DNA of 64,000 nt from Adiantum capillus-veneris (taxonomy: Eukaryota; Streptophyta; Polypodiopsida; Polypodiales; Pteridaceae): the NCBI GenBank assembly GCA_014529385.2, contig CM043944.1:67767895-67831894 (forward strand), written 5' to 3'. Made by a program: the position numbers and the translations under genes. This document shows positions 1-9,858 of this stretch, piece by piece. Within the stretch, counting starts at the first letter, position 1. Every line of letters starts with the position of its first letter. The notes beneath the pieces were generated by a model. That model ran no database searches and was not told the DNA's origin. It was given only the letters and a program-made list of their open reading frames with translations.

Positions 1-53
1 ACCCCCCCCCCCCCCCCCCCCTCACACTTTTCCCCCCCACTCTCATTCCCCCG

Positions 54-180
<127 letters not shown>

Positions 181-565
181 CAAGCCCGAAAGTGCAACGC
201 GCATGACAATGGAGCCCACGCCTTCATACATGACACACACACCCTCATCCTCACACTCTCACACAACAGCCCCAACCCGCTCTCCCTCTCTCCTGCTCGG
301 TTTTGGTAGTAGCCGCCCGCCCTCCGGCTCTCTCTCCCTCTCGGCCTGTACAGGCGCAGCACGTTCTCTCTCTCTCTCAACACCACACACACACACACAC
401 ACACCCACCCCAAGCTTGCGTAGCTGCCCCACTGGCCGCGGAACAGAGAAGAAAAAACTAAAAGAAACAAATATAAAAACATATATACATTATGTATATA
501 AGCCCCCAGTTCCCACCACATGCTCGCGCACACACACAAATACACACATGCACTCACGCACACAC

Positions 566-569
566 ACCC

Positions 570-608
<39 letters not shown>
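566..608. repeat. (TA)n microsatellite
   Basis: An alternating TA run inside LTR-A. In LTR-B the homologous place near 16648-16662 has a shorter, interrupted TA tract. Confidence 0.95.
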
Positions 609-615
<7 letters not shown>

Positions 616-1363
616 CCGCCCACATGCACATACATACACACACACACACGCGTATACGCACCACGAATTGAGGAAAAAATGAAGGACTTCACAACTACGA
701 CAACCACAAAAAGATGATGGATCCAAAGCAGACGCCGCCAACAACAAAAAGAGGAAGTGCGCCGAAGGCATGCCTCGTCTGACCCTGAAAAGAAGTACGC
801 TCAACACCGACGCACCAGCAACACACCATTCGCTGGCAGCACGCAACCACGATGCCATCCCAGTACTTTATAGGTCATTTTTATCATTTTTTTCAGTTTT
901 CACCCGAGCCATTGTAAATTGCCATTTTTTTGTAAATATCCTCTCTCTAGGTGATGGTCACAAAGTCCCACCTAGAGATTCCCATCTTCTAATAAACCTC
1001 CCAAAAAAAAGCAAGGGTCAAGCACACCAGGCCCATCACTTGCTTTGTCTCCCCGATTAAGCTTACCGTAACCACACTGGGATTACCATAATCCAAGCAG
1101 CCCCAACACGTATAAATTGGCACTGAGAGGTCACTATCGAGGGGGGGGGGGGAAATTCATGTGGAACCGAGCATTTGGTAGAGTGTAGTAGGAAGGATTG
1201 ACACTATCACCATCACGGGGAGGGGGCTTGTGTGTTGGGTTTGCCTTGGGAATTGCACCATGCGAAGGGAACCACACCTATCTCTCGACTCCAATGGTCG
1301 ATGCACACACGTATACACGCTCTTGGTAGTAAGTTTCACAATCATTGAGTTGTCTTAGAGAAC

Positions 1364-1367
1364 GCAC
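1364..1367. other. Target-site duplication of E1 (left copy)
   Basis: GCAC directly before the TG of the E1 LTR, repeated at 10658-10661 directly after the CA of the other LTR. The uninterrupted copy in LTR-B (near 15890) contains GCAC once, which confirms a 4-bp duplication. Confidence 0.85.
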
Positions 1368-2922
1368 TGACGGGAGCAAAGCGAACCCCGAACCCCGACG
1401 GCCTCTAAAACACCGCGGACCGAATGGCACACCTCGAGCCTGTCATGGTAAAGCAAATAGGGGGCATCACCTCGCTTCAGCGGCTAGGACGCAAACAACA
1501 CACCACCATAACAAAGTTTTCATCCAAGAGAGATGGATGCTTGGGAGTAATGATGAAAAGTAAAGGGAATGAGATCAAGTGAGAGAGAGAGAGAGAGAGA
1601 GAGTGAGGGAGGGGGTATAGCGGCTTAGTACTTAGGAATCACAAAAGGATGGCGAATCCGCACACCCTTCACACATACACAAGCTCACTCCAAAACACAA
1701 GACTAGGTGGCGATTCCGCACACCTCACATGGGCAAAACATTGCAAGAAAACATACTCACAAAACCTCAAGCTTTATTTAGAGAATAAGGCGATGAAATG
1801 GGGAGCATAGGGTAAGGGAATGCGAAGGGAGAGAGTGGTAGACCACATGGAGGATAGGTGGGAGTTGATGGCGAAGACTCGCACGAGGGTTATGGCCATC
1901 ATCCTTCATTTAGTTTCCCTTCATCTTCCATAGCCAAGGGTGTAGAGGTCATGCTCAAGACAAGCATGGTGATTGCAGTGATGGTGGTGGTGTGGGTGTG
2001 TGTGTGTGCACTAGGCACACAGAGTGCATAGTGTGTTCTTTGGTGATGTTGTGTGTGCTTGTGTGATGGTGACCCCTCTTTATATAGGGGAGGAGGGGGG
2101 GGGAGAAATTCTAGAATTTAGAAATGAAGAAATCATTATCTACATAGGCCATGTGACTGTGGGCCCCACTTGTCTGGCTGTGTGTATATGTAGCAGAACA
2201 GCAGTCTCATGAGAGAGAGACTAAGAGAGAGAGAGATGGGTTGATGAAAAAAAGTGAGAGGTGACATCGAGAATAAAGTAATTACAAGAGGGGAGAGAGA
2301 GGAGTGTGTTTAGAGGTGAATCTTTGTGCAGATGTGTGTGAACACAAGAAAAATCAGGTAACCACCGGGTGGGGATGGGTCTGTGGGCACTTTTTTTAGT
2401 GAAACTGAGTGTGTGTGAGTGTGGGGGAGGTTATTTAGCTACAAGACAAGAGACATGGCGCCCTTTAGAGAGAGAGGGGGGTATTTGGGTCATGGGATAT
2501 GATAGGAGAGAGAAAGAAGGGGTGGGGTATACTATTTTGGAAGATAGGGTAAGCTGCATGTGAGTTAGGGTGCATTATTGGTGAGTTATAATGCATTATT
2601 GGTGAGAGGTGGGGTAGCTTGAGGGGAGAGAGAAAGGAGAAAGGACAAGGGGAAGAGAGAGGGGGTTGACCTTTTGAGTGGAGAAGAGGAAAAGGGACAC
2701 CCGGCGGGGCAACAGTGAAAAAAAAGGAGGCAAGGTGGGGATGGTATCCCGCAGGCATGAGGTGGCCTATTTTACCTTTCTTATATATTTACATAATCAT
2801 ACTTTTTTTTTTTCTTACTTTTTCCAATGTCTTTTATCACTCCCTCCCTAAGAGGGGGTTTTCATGGGGTGGGGACAAGAGAAGAGGGGTATGGGAGCTT
2901 GGCTTGTGAAAAGCCCCCATCA
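1368..2922 (-). repeat. E1 3' LTR
   Basis: 1555 bp, starting TGACGGGAGC and ending CCCCCATCA on the plus strand; it matches 9048-10657 nearly throughout. A TATA-like element (TATATAAA on the minus strand) is at 2079-2086. Compared with the 5' LTR it carries an extra stretch of about 33 bp near 2170-2203 and lacks the 98-bp duplication seen in the 5' LTR. A GA run is at 1579-1603. Confidence 0.95.
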
Positions 2923-2940
2923 TTAGCCCTCCCCTTTTGG
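2923..2940 (-). other. E1 polypurine tract
   Basis: On the minus strand a purine run, AAAAGGGGAGGG, lies a few bases before the 3' LTR, the position used to prime plus-strand DNA synthesis in LTR retrotransposons. Confidence 0.8.
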
Positions 2941-2950
2941 CTAGAGGCAT

Positions 2951-3511
2951 TCATGTCTCTAGCTCATCTGTTTGATCATTATCGTCAGAGGTGGCGGCTG
3001 ATGGTGTGTCCTCATCTGGAATTTCAATAGGTGGAGCCTGGTCAAATCGAAGAAAATAAGGTTTAAGTCGCCAACCATTTACCTTGGTTTTATGAAGTTT
3101 TCCATCAGCCTCCATAAGCTGGTAGCTTCCATTGGCATACTTTTTCCTGACGATGAAAGGACCTTCCCATCAAAGTAGGAGTTTCTTATCCTTGCGCGTG
3201 TCGAAGCGATTGTCGTAGCGGAGCACCAACATTCCTTTCTTCAATTCTTTTTTCCGGAGATGCTCGTTAAAGCTAAGCCGTCTATGCGCTGCTTGTGTTG
3301 CGTAATAATTTATTGCTTCTTCTCTGTCCAGCTGCAGTCTTTCCAAGTTGATGATGTGATCTCTCAAATGCATGTTGGGTTGTTGAAGCTGGCTTGTCAT
3401 TACTCTGAGACTTTGTAGTTGCACTTCAATGGGCAAGATTGCTTCCTTACCAAATACTAGATGAACGGTGTGAATCCCAAGGATGTACGAAATGAAGTTC
3501 TGTAGGTCCAT
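2951..3511 (-). pseudogene. E1 integrase C-terminal tail (frameshifted)
   Basis: This continues the integrase after the catalytic core, in a different frame from the main pol ORF. Homology with E3 at 28057-28332 runs through it: a conserved segment reading KVNGWRLK, then an acidic tail, with the stop at 2951-2953. One missing C near 3465 shifts the frame from the pol ORF to this one. A TGA near 3167-3169 replaces the Arg found in E3 just before Trp-Lys/Glu-Gly-Pro-Phe, which is consistent with a CGA-to-TGA transition. The tail normally helps DNA binding and target choice; no chromodomain is visible. Confidence 0.85.
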
Positions 3512-6500
3512 AAAGCTGGTAGTAGATACTTATCCCAGTCTCCAGGATGATTGTTTACCTGCTTGGTAATAATTTTAGAAACCATTCCATTTACCTTTTC
3601 AACTAGGCCATTACATTGAGGGTAATATGGTGAAGAGTGCCTCCTTGTAATGCCCAGTTTCTGCATTAATTCTCCTACCAAGTCTGCTCTGAAACCCAGC
3701 CCTCTATCAGAGATGATCTCTAAAGGTGTGCCAAACCTACAGCATATGTGCTCGTAGATAAATTTAGCTACATCTACCGCTGTGATTCTAGTGGTGGATG
3801 TAGCCTCTGCCCATCTAGTCATGTAGTCGACCCCCATGATAATGTAGAATTTTCCTGAGTTGGCCCTATGTAATGGCCCAATGGCATCAATACCCCATTT
3901 TTCAAATGGTCCATATGAGAGAATAGGTGTCTGTGACCTAGTGCCGGCCTTTTGACACAACTTACACGTTTTGCACCAGTGGTGTACATCGCGGTTGAGG
4001 CTAGGCCATATGAAGCCTGCCTGCAAGATTTTCCTACTTGTTATGTCTAGGGCAAAGTGACCACCACAAACCCCGTCGTGACAACTAGAAATTACTCCCG
4101 TGATTTCCTGAGAGAGAGGGACCTTCCTGAGTATTTGGTCCTTACCCTTACAGTACAAACCATCATTGATGAGTCGATACCTTGTGGCCTTCCGCGTCAG
4201 CCATTGCTTCTGTCCCTTTGTTAAATCTGATGGGCATTCCCCTGTTTCCAAAAAATGCATGATGTCAGGCAAGGCATCACTTCCTTGAAATAGAGGGAGC
4301 TTTAGTTTTATTGCTCCAACCACCACTTCTTGTAGTCTTTCACTTGCTAGGGCATCTGCTTCTTGGTTTTCAGCCCTTGGAATATGGTGTATTTGAACTT
4401 CTTCAAACTTACCCAACAAGGTTTTTACACCACTTAAGTGAGTCCTTAAACTAGGATTCTTGCATGTCCATGCTTCATTTACTTGCCTTACCAGAAGTAG
4501 AGCATCCCCAAATACATTAAGGCGTTGTACACCTTGTGAGACGCACCATTGTAGACCCTTGGTTAGTGCTACATACTCAGCTTCATTGTTAGAATGTGAA
4601 TCTAACAATTGGCCCAACAAAAATACCTTTGTCCCTTTGTCATCAAAGACCACTATGCCTGCAGCTGCTTTGTCGGACGCTCGCTTGTAGGCTCCATCAA
4701 AGTAGAGAGAGTATGCTCCTTCTACCATCGGTGGTACTGGAGGTAATCGGACTTCTCCTTCCTTAGATTGCTTCTCCTTCCTTTCAAAGACTTGGTAGGT
4801 CATGAGTCCCCCCAAACTTGCCCTTGTCGTGCTTTCTACCTGTACCGTGTAGTCAAACTCTTGCAGACGAACTAGCCATTTAGTAATTCTAGCAGACACA
4901 TCCATGTGTTGTACAACATAGGGAAATATTTCATCCGTGGTTAGAATCACAAATTTCTTAGGCAGCAAATATGACCTAAACTTTGTAGTTGCAAATCTAA
5001 GAGCTAGGACTAAGTGTTCTACATGGGTGAAACCTTTCGCTCCTGCTATCATCATTCGACTAGAGAAGTAGATTGGCCTCATGAAAGATGTCGTCGTATC
5101 CTTTTGGAGAAGCACAGCCCCCAATGAGTCATCACCAACACTTGAGGTGACATAGAATTTTTCATCCCACTTAGGTGGTGAGATAGTTGGCAGAGTGGCT
5201 AAGACCTCCTTTACCTTGTTGTAGTGATGTTCGCTTTCCTCGTCCCAAGTGAAAGTTGATCTTTGAGTGAGTTGTTGCAGTGGTAGAACAAGTTGTGATA
5301 GTAGATGTATGAATCTACTTAAATACCTCACCTTCTGTAGAAAAGATACCAGTTGACGTGCGGTCGTTGGTGAAGGTAGGGCTATGAGTGCGGACACCTT
5401 ACTTGGGTCGGCGTTGATACCTCTTGCTGAAATTTCATGGCCTAGTAGAATGACTTTACTCTCCCCAATGTGACATTTATCCACATTTAATTGCCCACCT
5501 AGGCTCTGCAACCTGGCCAAACCTTCAGTTACCTTTTCTAAATGTGAAATACGAGAGCTATATATACAAAAATCATCAATGAACACTCTTATGGATGTTC
5601 CAAAGAACGGTTGAAAAACATATGTGACATATCTTTGGAATGTGGAAGGTGCATTTGTGAGACCAAATGGCATAACCCTGTATGCAAAACAACCCCATGG
5701 CGTGATAAAAGTGGTTTTTAGCTGATCTTCCAAGGCTATGCGTATTTGAAAGTATCTAGAATAACCATCACAGACGATATAGCATTCAAAACCCGCTACT
5801 TCTTTCAGAATTTCATCCAAGAAAGGGAGAGGAAAGTGGTCTCTCTTTGTAGCTGCATTTAGTGGTTTGTAGTCAACACAGACCCTCCACTTACCATTCT
5901 TTTTAGGCGTCACCACTACGGGTGACACCCATTCCGAGTTTTCTACAAGATAGATGAATCCCGCCTCCAGCAGTTTCCTTACCTCGGCCAAGAGTGCCTT
6001 TTCTTGTATGAACCCCAATCGTTGTAGCTTTTGCACAACTGGTTTTACCCCTTCCTTCAGCTTAATATGATGTTCCACCACTATAATGCCTGTGATTCTT
6101 TCATAGTTATCAATGAACAGGTTAGGAAATCCCATCAACATTTGCAAAAAACTATCTTTCTCCTCAAGTGTTAGTTCCGTAGACAACATACCCTTCAACC
6201 TACTTCCTCCTAGGCGAGGTGATTTTCTCTCCTCTTCATTGGGTTTCCCTTTTGGTGATGGATCACCAGTTGTGCTTACCCTTTGTGGATCCTTCATAAT
6301 GATACCCATCACATCAATGGAACTATCACTTTCGTCGGTGGATGTGGTCTCCTCCTCAGAACTGGAAGATTCGCTAGTGGTTTCATCTGCCGATGTTTCC
6401 AGATTCATTTGCTTCTGCTTGCCAATCCTCATGTCGTAGTAGATTGTCTCCCCTTTCTTACCGGTCATGCGTACAAGGCCAGTACCCCAGTCCTGTTTTG

Positions 6501-7350
6501 TCTTCATGGCCATCAACCATGGCCTTCCCAAAATTAGTGGATAGCCCTCCCCCTTAGTAGGCATTACAAAAACATCTACCTCTACCTCAGTGTTGAAAGC
6601 TTTGATTTTCACGGCACTTACCACACCCACACACTTTACTTTTGCGTTGTTTGCCATCTTTGCCTTGCATGCAGAAGGCCTGTCAACCTCGAGCCCTAAT
6701 CGAAGCATCATAGCTTCGCTCATTACACAAATTTGTGCACCTCCATCAATGTAGGTGTTTCCAACCCTCTTTCCTTTTATGTTTACGTCGACAATTGGAA
6801 GGATGTCATCCATGTTGCATCCCGAAATTGCTCCGGCTACCTTTGTTTTGGAGCGTCTTGTACTTACCATTTTAGACCATTGTCGCCTTACTTTTGGTGC
6901 AAGATGTAGCAGCTGTGGCCATATAATCTTCGGTCCTTGCTCTGCCACATCCAATGTTAGATCATAGGGCTTAGAACTTTCCCCTAGCTCGAAGTCGGTG
7001 ATGCCCAATTTCCGTCGTGGCCTGGATGGCCTCTTGCTAGTTTCTCCTCTCATGCTTCTCTCATCATATGATTGTGTAGCTTTCTCCCTCCTAGCTCTTT
7101 TCACAGTCATGGCTTCAAGTGGTTCTAAAAAGGTTACCTTCTCCTTACCCTTGTCCCTCTCCTTTGCTCTGGGTGGATCCACTACTATGGCTTTTCCTTT
7201 CTCTTCTAGCCTTATGATGTTTACAGGGCGATCAGGTGGTGGGGCTGGTGAAAGAGGTGGGATAGATGCTTGTAGTGGTGTCTGGGGTGGACGTAGAATT
7301 TGTGTTGGTGGGGGTGGTGCTCGGGGTGGGGGTGTTCTTTCTCTAGGGGG
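3457..7350 (-). CDS. pol: E1 Pol: protease, RT, RNase H, second RNase H, integrase
   Basis: A long frame, open from just after the gag stop. Residues below are counted from 7182. Protease has the triad Asp146-Gly-Gly, with Gly where most families have Ser or Thr. RT spans about 370-620 with FIDD at 534-537. The first RNase H (about 672-790) has no Asp at the usual first catalytic position. A second RNase H (about 822-950) keeps Asp829, Glu869, Asp893 and Asp943. Integrase has a zinc finger His1035, His1042, Cys1073, Cys1076 and catalytic Asp1099, Asp1159, Glu1195 (D,D-35-E). The second RNase H after the first is the Tat-lineage order. The frame ends early at 3457 because of a one-base deletion, so the element is probably not autonomous now. 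Confidence 0.95.
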   Translation of the reverse strand, partial: PPRERTPPPRAPPPPTQILRPPQTPLQASIPPLSPAPPPDRPVNIIRLEEKGKAIVVDPPRAKERDKGKEKVTFLEPLEAMTVKRARREKATQSYDERSMRGETSKRPSRPRRKLGITDFELGESSKPYDLTLDVAEQGPKIIWPQLLHLAPKVRRQWSKMVSTRRSKTKVAGAISGCNMDDILPIVDVNIKGKRVGNTYIDGGAQICVMSEAMMLRLGLEVDRPSACKAKMANNAKVKCVGVVSAVKIKAFNTEVEVDVFVMPTKGEGYPLILGRPWLMAMKTKQDWGTGLVRMTGKKGETIYYDMRIGKQKQMNLETSADETTSESSSSEEETTSTDESDSSIDVMGIIMKDPQRVSTTGDPSPKGKPNEEERKSPRLGGSRLKGMLSTELTLEEKDSFLQMLMGFPNLFIDNYERITGIIVVEHHIKLKEGVKPVVQKLQRLGFIQEKALLAEVRKLLEAGFIYLVENSEWVSPVVVTPKKNGKWRVCVDYKPLNAATKRDHFPLPFLDEILKEVAGFECYIVCDGYSRYFQIRIALEDQLKTTFITPWGCFAYRVMPFGLTNAPSTFQRYVTYVFQPFFGTSIRVFIDDFCIYSSRISHLEKVTEGLARLQSLGGQLNVDKCHIGESKVILLGHEISARGINADPSKVSALIALPSPTTARQLVSFLQKVRYLSRFIHLLSQLVLPLQQLTQRSTFTWDEESEHHYNKVKEVLATLPTISPPKWDEKFYVTSSVGDDSLGAVLLQKDTTTSFMRPIYFSSRMMIAGAKGFTHVEHLVLALRFATTKFRSYLLPKKFVILTTDEIFPYVVQHMDVSARITKWLVRLQEFDYTVQVESTTRASLGGLMTYQVFERKEKQSKEGEVRLPPVPPMVEGAYSLYFDGAYKRASDKAAAGIVVFDDKGTKVFLLGQLLDSHSNNEAEYVALTKGLQWCVSQGVQRLNVFGDALLLVRQVNEAWTCKNPSLRTHLSGVKTLLGKFEEVQIHHIPRAENQEADALASERLQEVVVGAIKLKLPLFQGSDALPDIMHFLETGECPSDLTKGQKQWLTRKATRYRLINDGLYCKGKDQILRKVPLSQEITGVISSCHDGVCGGHFALDITSRKILQAGFIWPSLNRDVHHWCKTCKLCQKAGTRSQTPILSYGPFEKWGIDAIGPLHRANSGKFYIIMGVDYMTRWAEATSTTRITAVDVAKFIYEHICCRFGTPLEIISDRGLGFRADLVGELMQKLGITRRHSSPYYPQCNGLVEKVNGMVSKIITKQVNNHPGDWDKYLLPALWTYRTSFRTSLGFTPFI

Positions 7351-8190
7351 TCACAATTGGTTCCTCCTACCTCCTCTATTATAGTTTTGTCGTGGTTTGG
7401 GACAGTAGTACATACCGTGACCGTCTTCTCCGCAGTTGTAGCAATGATACTCCCTGTTTTGTCGTCGTGCTCTTCCAGGGTCTTGATCTCTTTCTAGACT
7501 CCTCCCTTGTTGTATTAAGTGGACAAACAAATTGTGCAGTTGGTCAGTAATATGGGCCAACATATCTTGTTGGTCATCTCTTACCCCAAGAGCCGGTGGT
7601 GGTGGTGGAATGGTGGTTGTCGTAGTTGCTGGTCGATGCGATGTTCCCGCTTCTGTTGACTCGGTTTCTTTGGCTTTCATTAGTAGCTTCTTGTCCTTAA
7701 GGCGAGCAATCTCAACGGCTAACTCGTACGTAGCTGGGAATCTACCTTTCACCTTCTCCTTGAGAAGCGGCCATAAGCCATGCGTGAACCGATCGTTTTT
7801 TAGGAAATCGGGTGTGGCTTCCCCCCTTGCTAATGACTCAACCCACCGTTCCCACAAATCCACAAATTTGGACTCATAGGTGGCATATTCTAAAAGACCC
7901 TCCTGCTTCAAGTCTCTCAACTTGTCCCACAACTTTTCTCAAGTGGTACCTCCCCCAAAGCGCCTCTTAAAAGCGGTTTTTAAGGGTTCCCAGTCATCCT
8001 TGGTTGCTTGTGGAAGTGCATTGTACCATGATCTAGCTTCTAGCTTCATGAGATGCTTAAAGATTCTAACTCGGGATTCATCCGTATCTTTGTTGCTCAC
8101 TACACATGCTACTTCAAAGTCATCTAGGAAGTCTGTTACCAAATCCTCCCCCTTCTTTCCTTTAAATGTTGGAAATGCTACACTTGCCAT
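7351..8190 (-). pseudogene. gag: E1 Gag (one internal stop)
   Basis: Starts at the ATG at 8188-8190 (Met-Ala-Ser-Val-Ala-Phe); an upstream in-frame start at 8220 is less likely. The N-terminal part has the capsid-type pattern W-x-x-L-x... followed by W-x-x-L-x-x-x-F-x-x-R-F seen in plant retrotransposon Gag. A TGA at 7939-7941 interrupts it, in a context where CGA (Arg) would keep the frame. Near the end is a zinc knuckle, C-YN-C-GEDG-H-GMYY-C. A second TGA at 7351-7353 separates Gag from Pol in the same frame, so either the stop is a mutation or Pol is made by read-through. Confidence 0.9.
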
Positions 8191-8272
8191 GATTACTGAG
8201 AGAGAGCTAGAAAGACACACTGCTTAACTTGCAAAAGTTTTTTCTTCTTTACAAAGAGGCGTGTATACCCTC

Positions 8273-8491
8273 TTATACTAGGACATAGATTAAAACTTCA
8301 AACGGTACATTGCCTTGTACCAAAGGTAAGACAAATGGTTGATTTGATGCCAGAACCTCAAAAAATCGCTCCCCACCCAGCATGGTGTCAATGACGTGCT
8401 GGTAGTGAGCCTTCAAATCCAGTATTACCTTGATTGAGCGTACACGTGTTGGTATGTGTGATCTGTCTTGAGGTAGGTTGTACTGATTCAT
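8273..8491 (-). CDS. Small leader ORF, LTR-associated 70-residue family (E1 member)
   Basis: A 72-codon ORF between the primer-binding site and gag of E1. Its last 34 residues, starting at the Gly of GGERFFEV, align without gaps to both small ORFs in the LTRs of E2 (18354-18572, 18569-18781). Eight columns are identical in all three: G, R, S, P, L, P, V, L. Upstream of that block, Lys at -12, an aromatic at -9, Gln at -8 and Ile at -5 also match. Two of the three proteins begin MNQ. I do not recognise a known domain. Conservation between a Tat element and an unrelated Ty3 element suggests a real protein; the function is unknown. Confidence 0.65.
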   Translation of the reverse strand: MNQYNLPQDRSHIPTRVRSIKVILDLKAHYQHVIDTMLGGERFFEVLASNQPFVLPLVQGNVPFEVLIYVLV

Positions 8492-8508
8492 GTGAAGCTT
8501 AGAGGTGC

Positions 8509-8733
8509 TTAGTCACTGTCCAAGCTTGTGGGAGAGGGTGGTGTTCTTTCCTGAAACAAACTCAGTAGATCCCTAGTTTCTCTAGTGAGAGTGTGAGCCA
8601 ATGCTTCCGTTATCTGTGCTGCAGCATCAGGTGCGACTTGAAAACTGACTGTGATAATTACCTCGGTGACTTGAGTTACCCGATTCTCAAAGTAGAATAG
8701 TGTTGATTCTCTATTGTGCAGAGCTCCTTCCAT
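8509..8733 (-). CDS. Hypothetical leader ORF of E1
   Basis: A 74-codon ORF ending 17 nt before the small-family ORF at 8491. It contains a stretch alternating hydrophobic and polar residues (EVIITVSFQV) and an acidic end. A weak resemblance to the N-terminal half of the small-family proteins (I-x-V pattern followed by Q-x-x-I) is possible but not convincing. It may be a second leader cistron, as some Tat elements carry extra ORFs before gag, or chance. Confidence 0.3.
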   Translation of the reverse strand: MEGALHNRESTLFYFENRVTQVTEVIITVSFQVAPDAAAQITEALAHTLTRETRDLLSLFQERTPPSPTSLDSD

Positions 8734-8974
8734 TTTGTTGTTGTGGGTTGGTTGTAGGTTGCGGACATGGTTTCGACCTTCTCCTTCTTCTTCTTGGCAC
8801 TTGGCCTATGTATATCCACTGGGGTTGGCGTGTTGGTTGACTCTCCCACTGCAAATCGATTACCGTTACGCCTGGCACTCGAGCTTCGATGGAGATGCGA
8901 AGTTTGTCTAGTTGTGCTTGGAGCTCTTCTTCTTTTGTCGTCCAATTAGCAAATCCTGCTAGACATTCATCCAT
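8711..8974 (-). CDS. Hypothetical basic leader ORF of E1
   Basis: An 87-codon ORF beginning about 70 nt after the E1 primer-binding site. The first third looks helical and charged (EEELQAQLDKL); the end holds an Arg6 run and many Gln, Pro and Asn. I recognise no family. Its start is the first ATG in the leader, so ribosomes scanning the genomic RNA would meet it first. It overlaps the next ORF (8509-8733) in another frame. Confidence 0.3.
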   Translation of the reverse strand: MDECLAGFANWTTKEEELQAQLDKLRISIEARVPGVTVIDLQWESQPTRQPQWIYIGQVPRRRRRRSKPCPQPTTNPQQQNGRSSAQ

Positions 8975-9027
8975 TCACAATAGTTTAAGGGTTTCAGTCT
9001 TGTAAACTGAAGGGTTTCATGAAAAGA

Positions 9028-9045
9028 TCCTCAGTGGGGGCACCA
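9028..9045 (-). other. E1 primer-binding site
   Basis: Read on the minus strand, TGGTGCCCCCACTGAGGA starts 2 nt inside the 5' LTR. The leading TGG matches the CCA end of a tRNA. I could not assign the tRNA species by eye. Confidence 0.7.
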
Positions 9046-9567
9046 AATGACGGGAGCAAAGCGAACCCCGAGCCCCGACGGCCTCTAAAACACCGGGGAC
9101 CGAATGGCGTGCCTCGAGCCTGTCATGGTAAAGCAAACAGGGGGCACCACCTAGCTTCAGCGGCTAGGACACAAACAACACACCACCATAACAAAGTTTT
9201 CATCCAAGAGAGATGGATGCTTCGGAGTAATGATGAAAAGGAAAGGGAATGAGATCAAGTGAGAGAGAAAGAGAGAGTGAGGGAGGGGGTATAGCGGCTT
9301 AGTACTTAGGCATCACAAAAGGATGGCGAATCCGCACACCCTTCACACATACACAAGCTCACTCCAAAACACAAGACTAGGTGGCGATTCCGCACACCTC
9401 ACATGGGCAAAATATTGCAAGAAAACATACTCACAAAACCTCAAGCTTTATTTAGAGAATAAGGCGATGAAATGGGGAGCATAGGGTAGGGGAATGAGAA
9501 GGGAGAGAGTGGTAGAGCACATGGCGGATAGGTGGGAGTTGATGGTGAAGACTCGCACGAGGGTTAT

Positions 9568-9763
9568 GGCCATCATCCTTCATTTAGTTGCCCTTCATCT
9601 TCCATAGCCAAGGGTGTAGAGGTCATGCTCAAGACAAGCATGGTGATTGCGGTGATGGTGTGTGTGGCTATCATCCTTCATTTAGTTGCCCTTCATCTTC
9701 CATAGCCAAGGGTGTAGAGGTCATGCTCAAGAAGTGCATGGTGATTGCGGTGATGGTGGTGGT
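9568..9763. repeat. 98-bp tandem duplication in the E1 5' LTR
   Basis: Two adjacent copies, the second starting at 9666, each containing the block from ATCATCCTTCATTTAG to GGTCATGCTCAAGA. The homologous place in the 3' LTR (about 1888-1985) has one copy. Confidence 0.9.
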
Positions 9764-9850
9764 GTGGGTGTGTGTGTGTGCACTAGGCCCACACAGTGCA
9801 TAGTGTGTTCTTTGGTGATGTTGTGTGTGTTTGTGTGATGGTGACCCCTC

Positions 9851-9858
9851 TTTATATA
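9851..9858 (-). promoter_or_regulatory. TATA box of the E1 5' LTR
   Basis: TATATAAA on the minus strand, conserved in the other LTR at 2079-2086. It lies about 800 bp from each edge of the LTR, as expected for a U3 promoter driving minus-strand transcription into gag and pol. Confidence 0.6.

Noticed and set aside
4460-7497. Plus-strand ORFs opposite E1 pol and gag (for example 6113-6439, 6998-7384)
   Set aside because: They are antisense shadows of a well-supported minus-strand pol frame with catalytic motifs.
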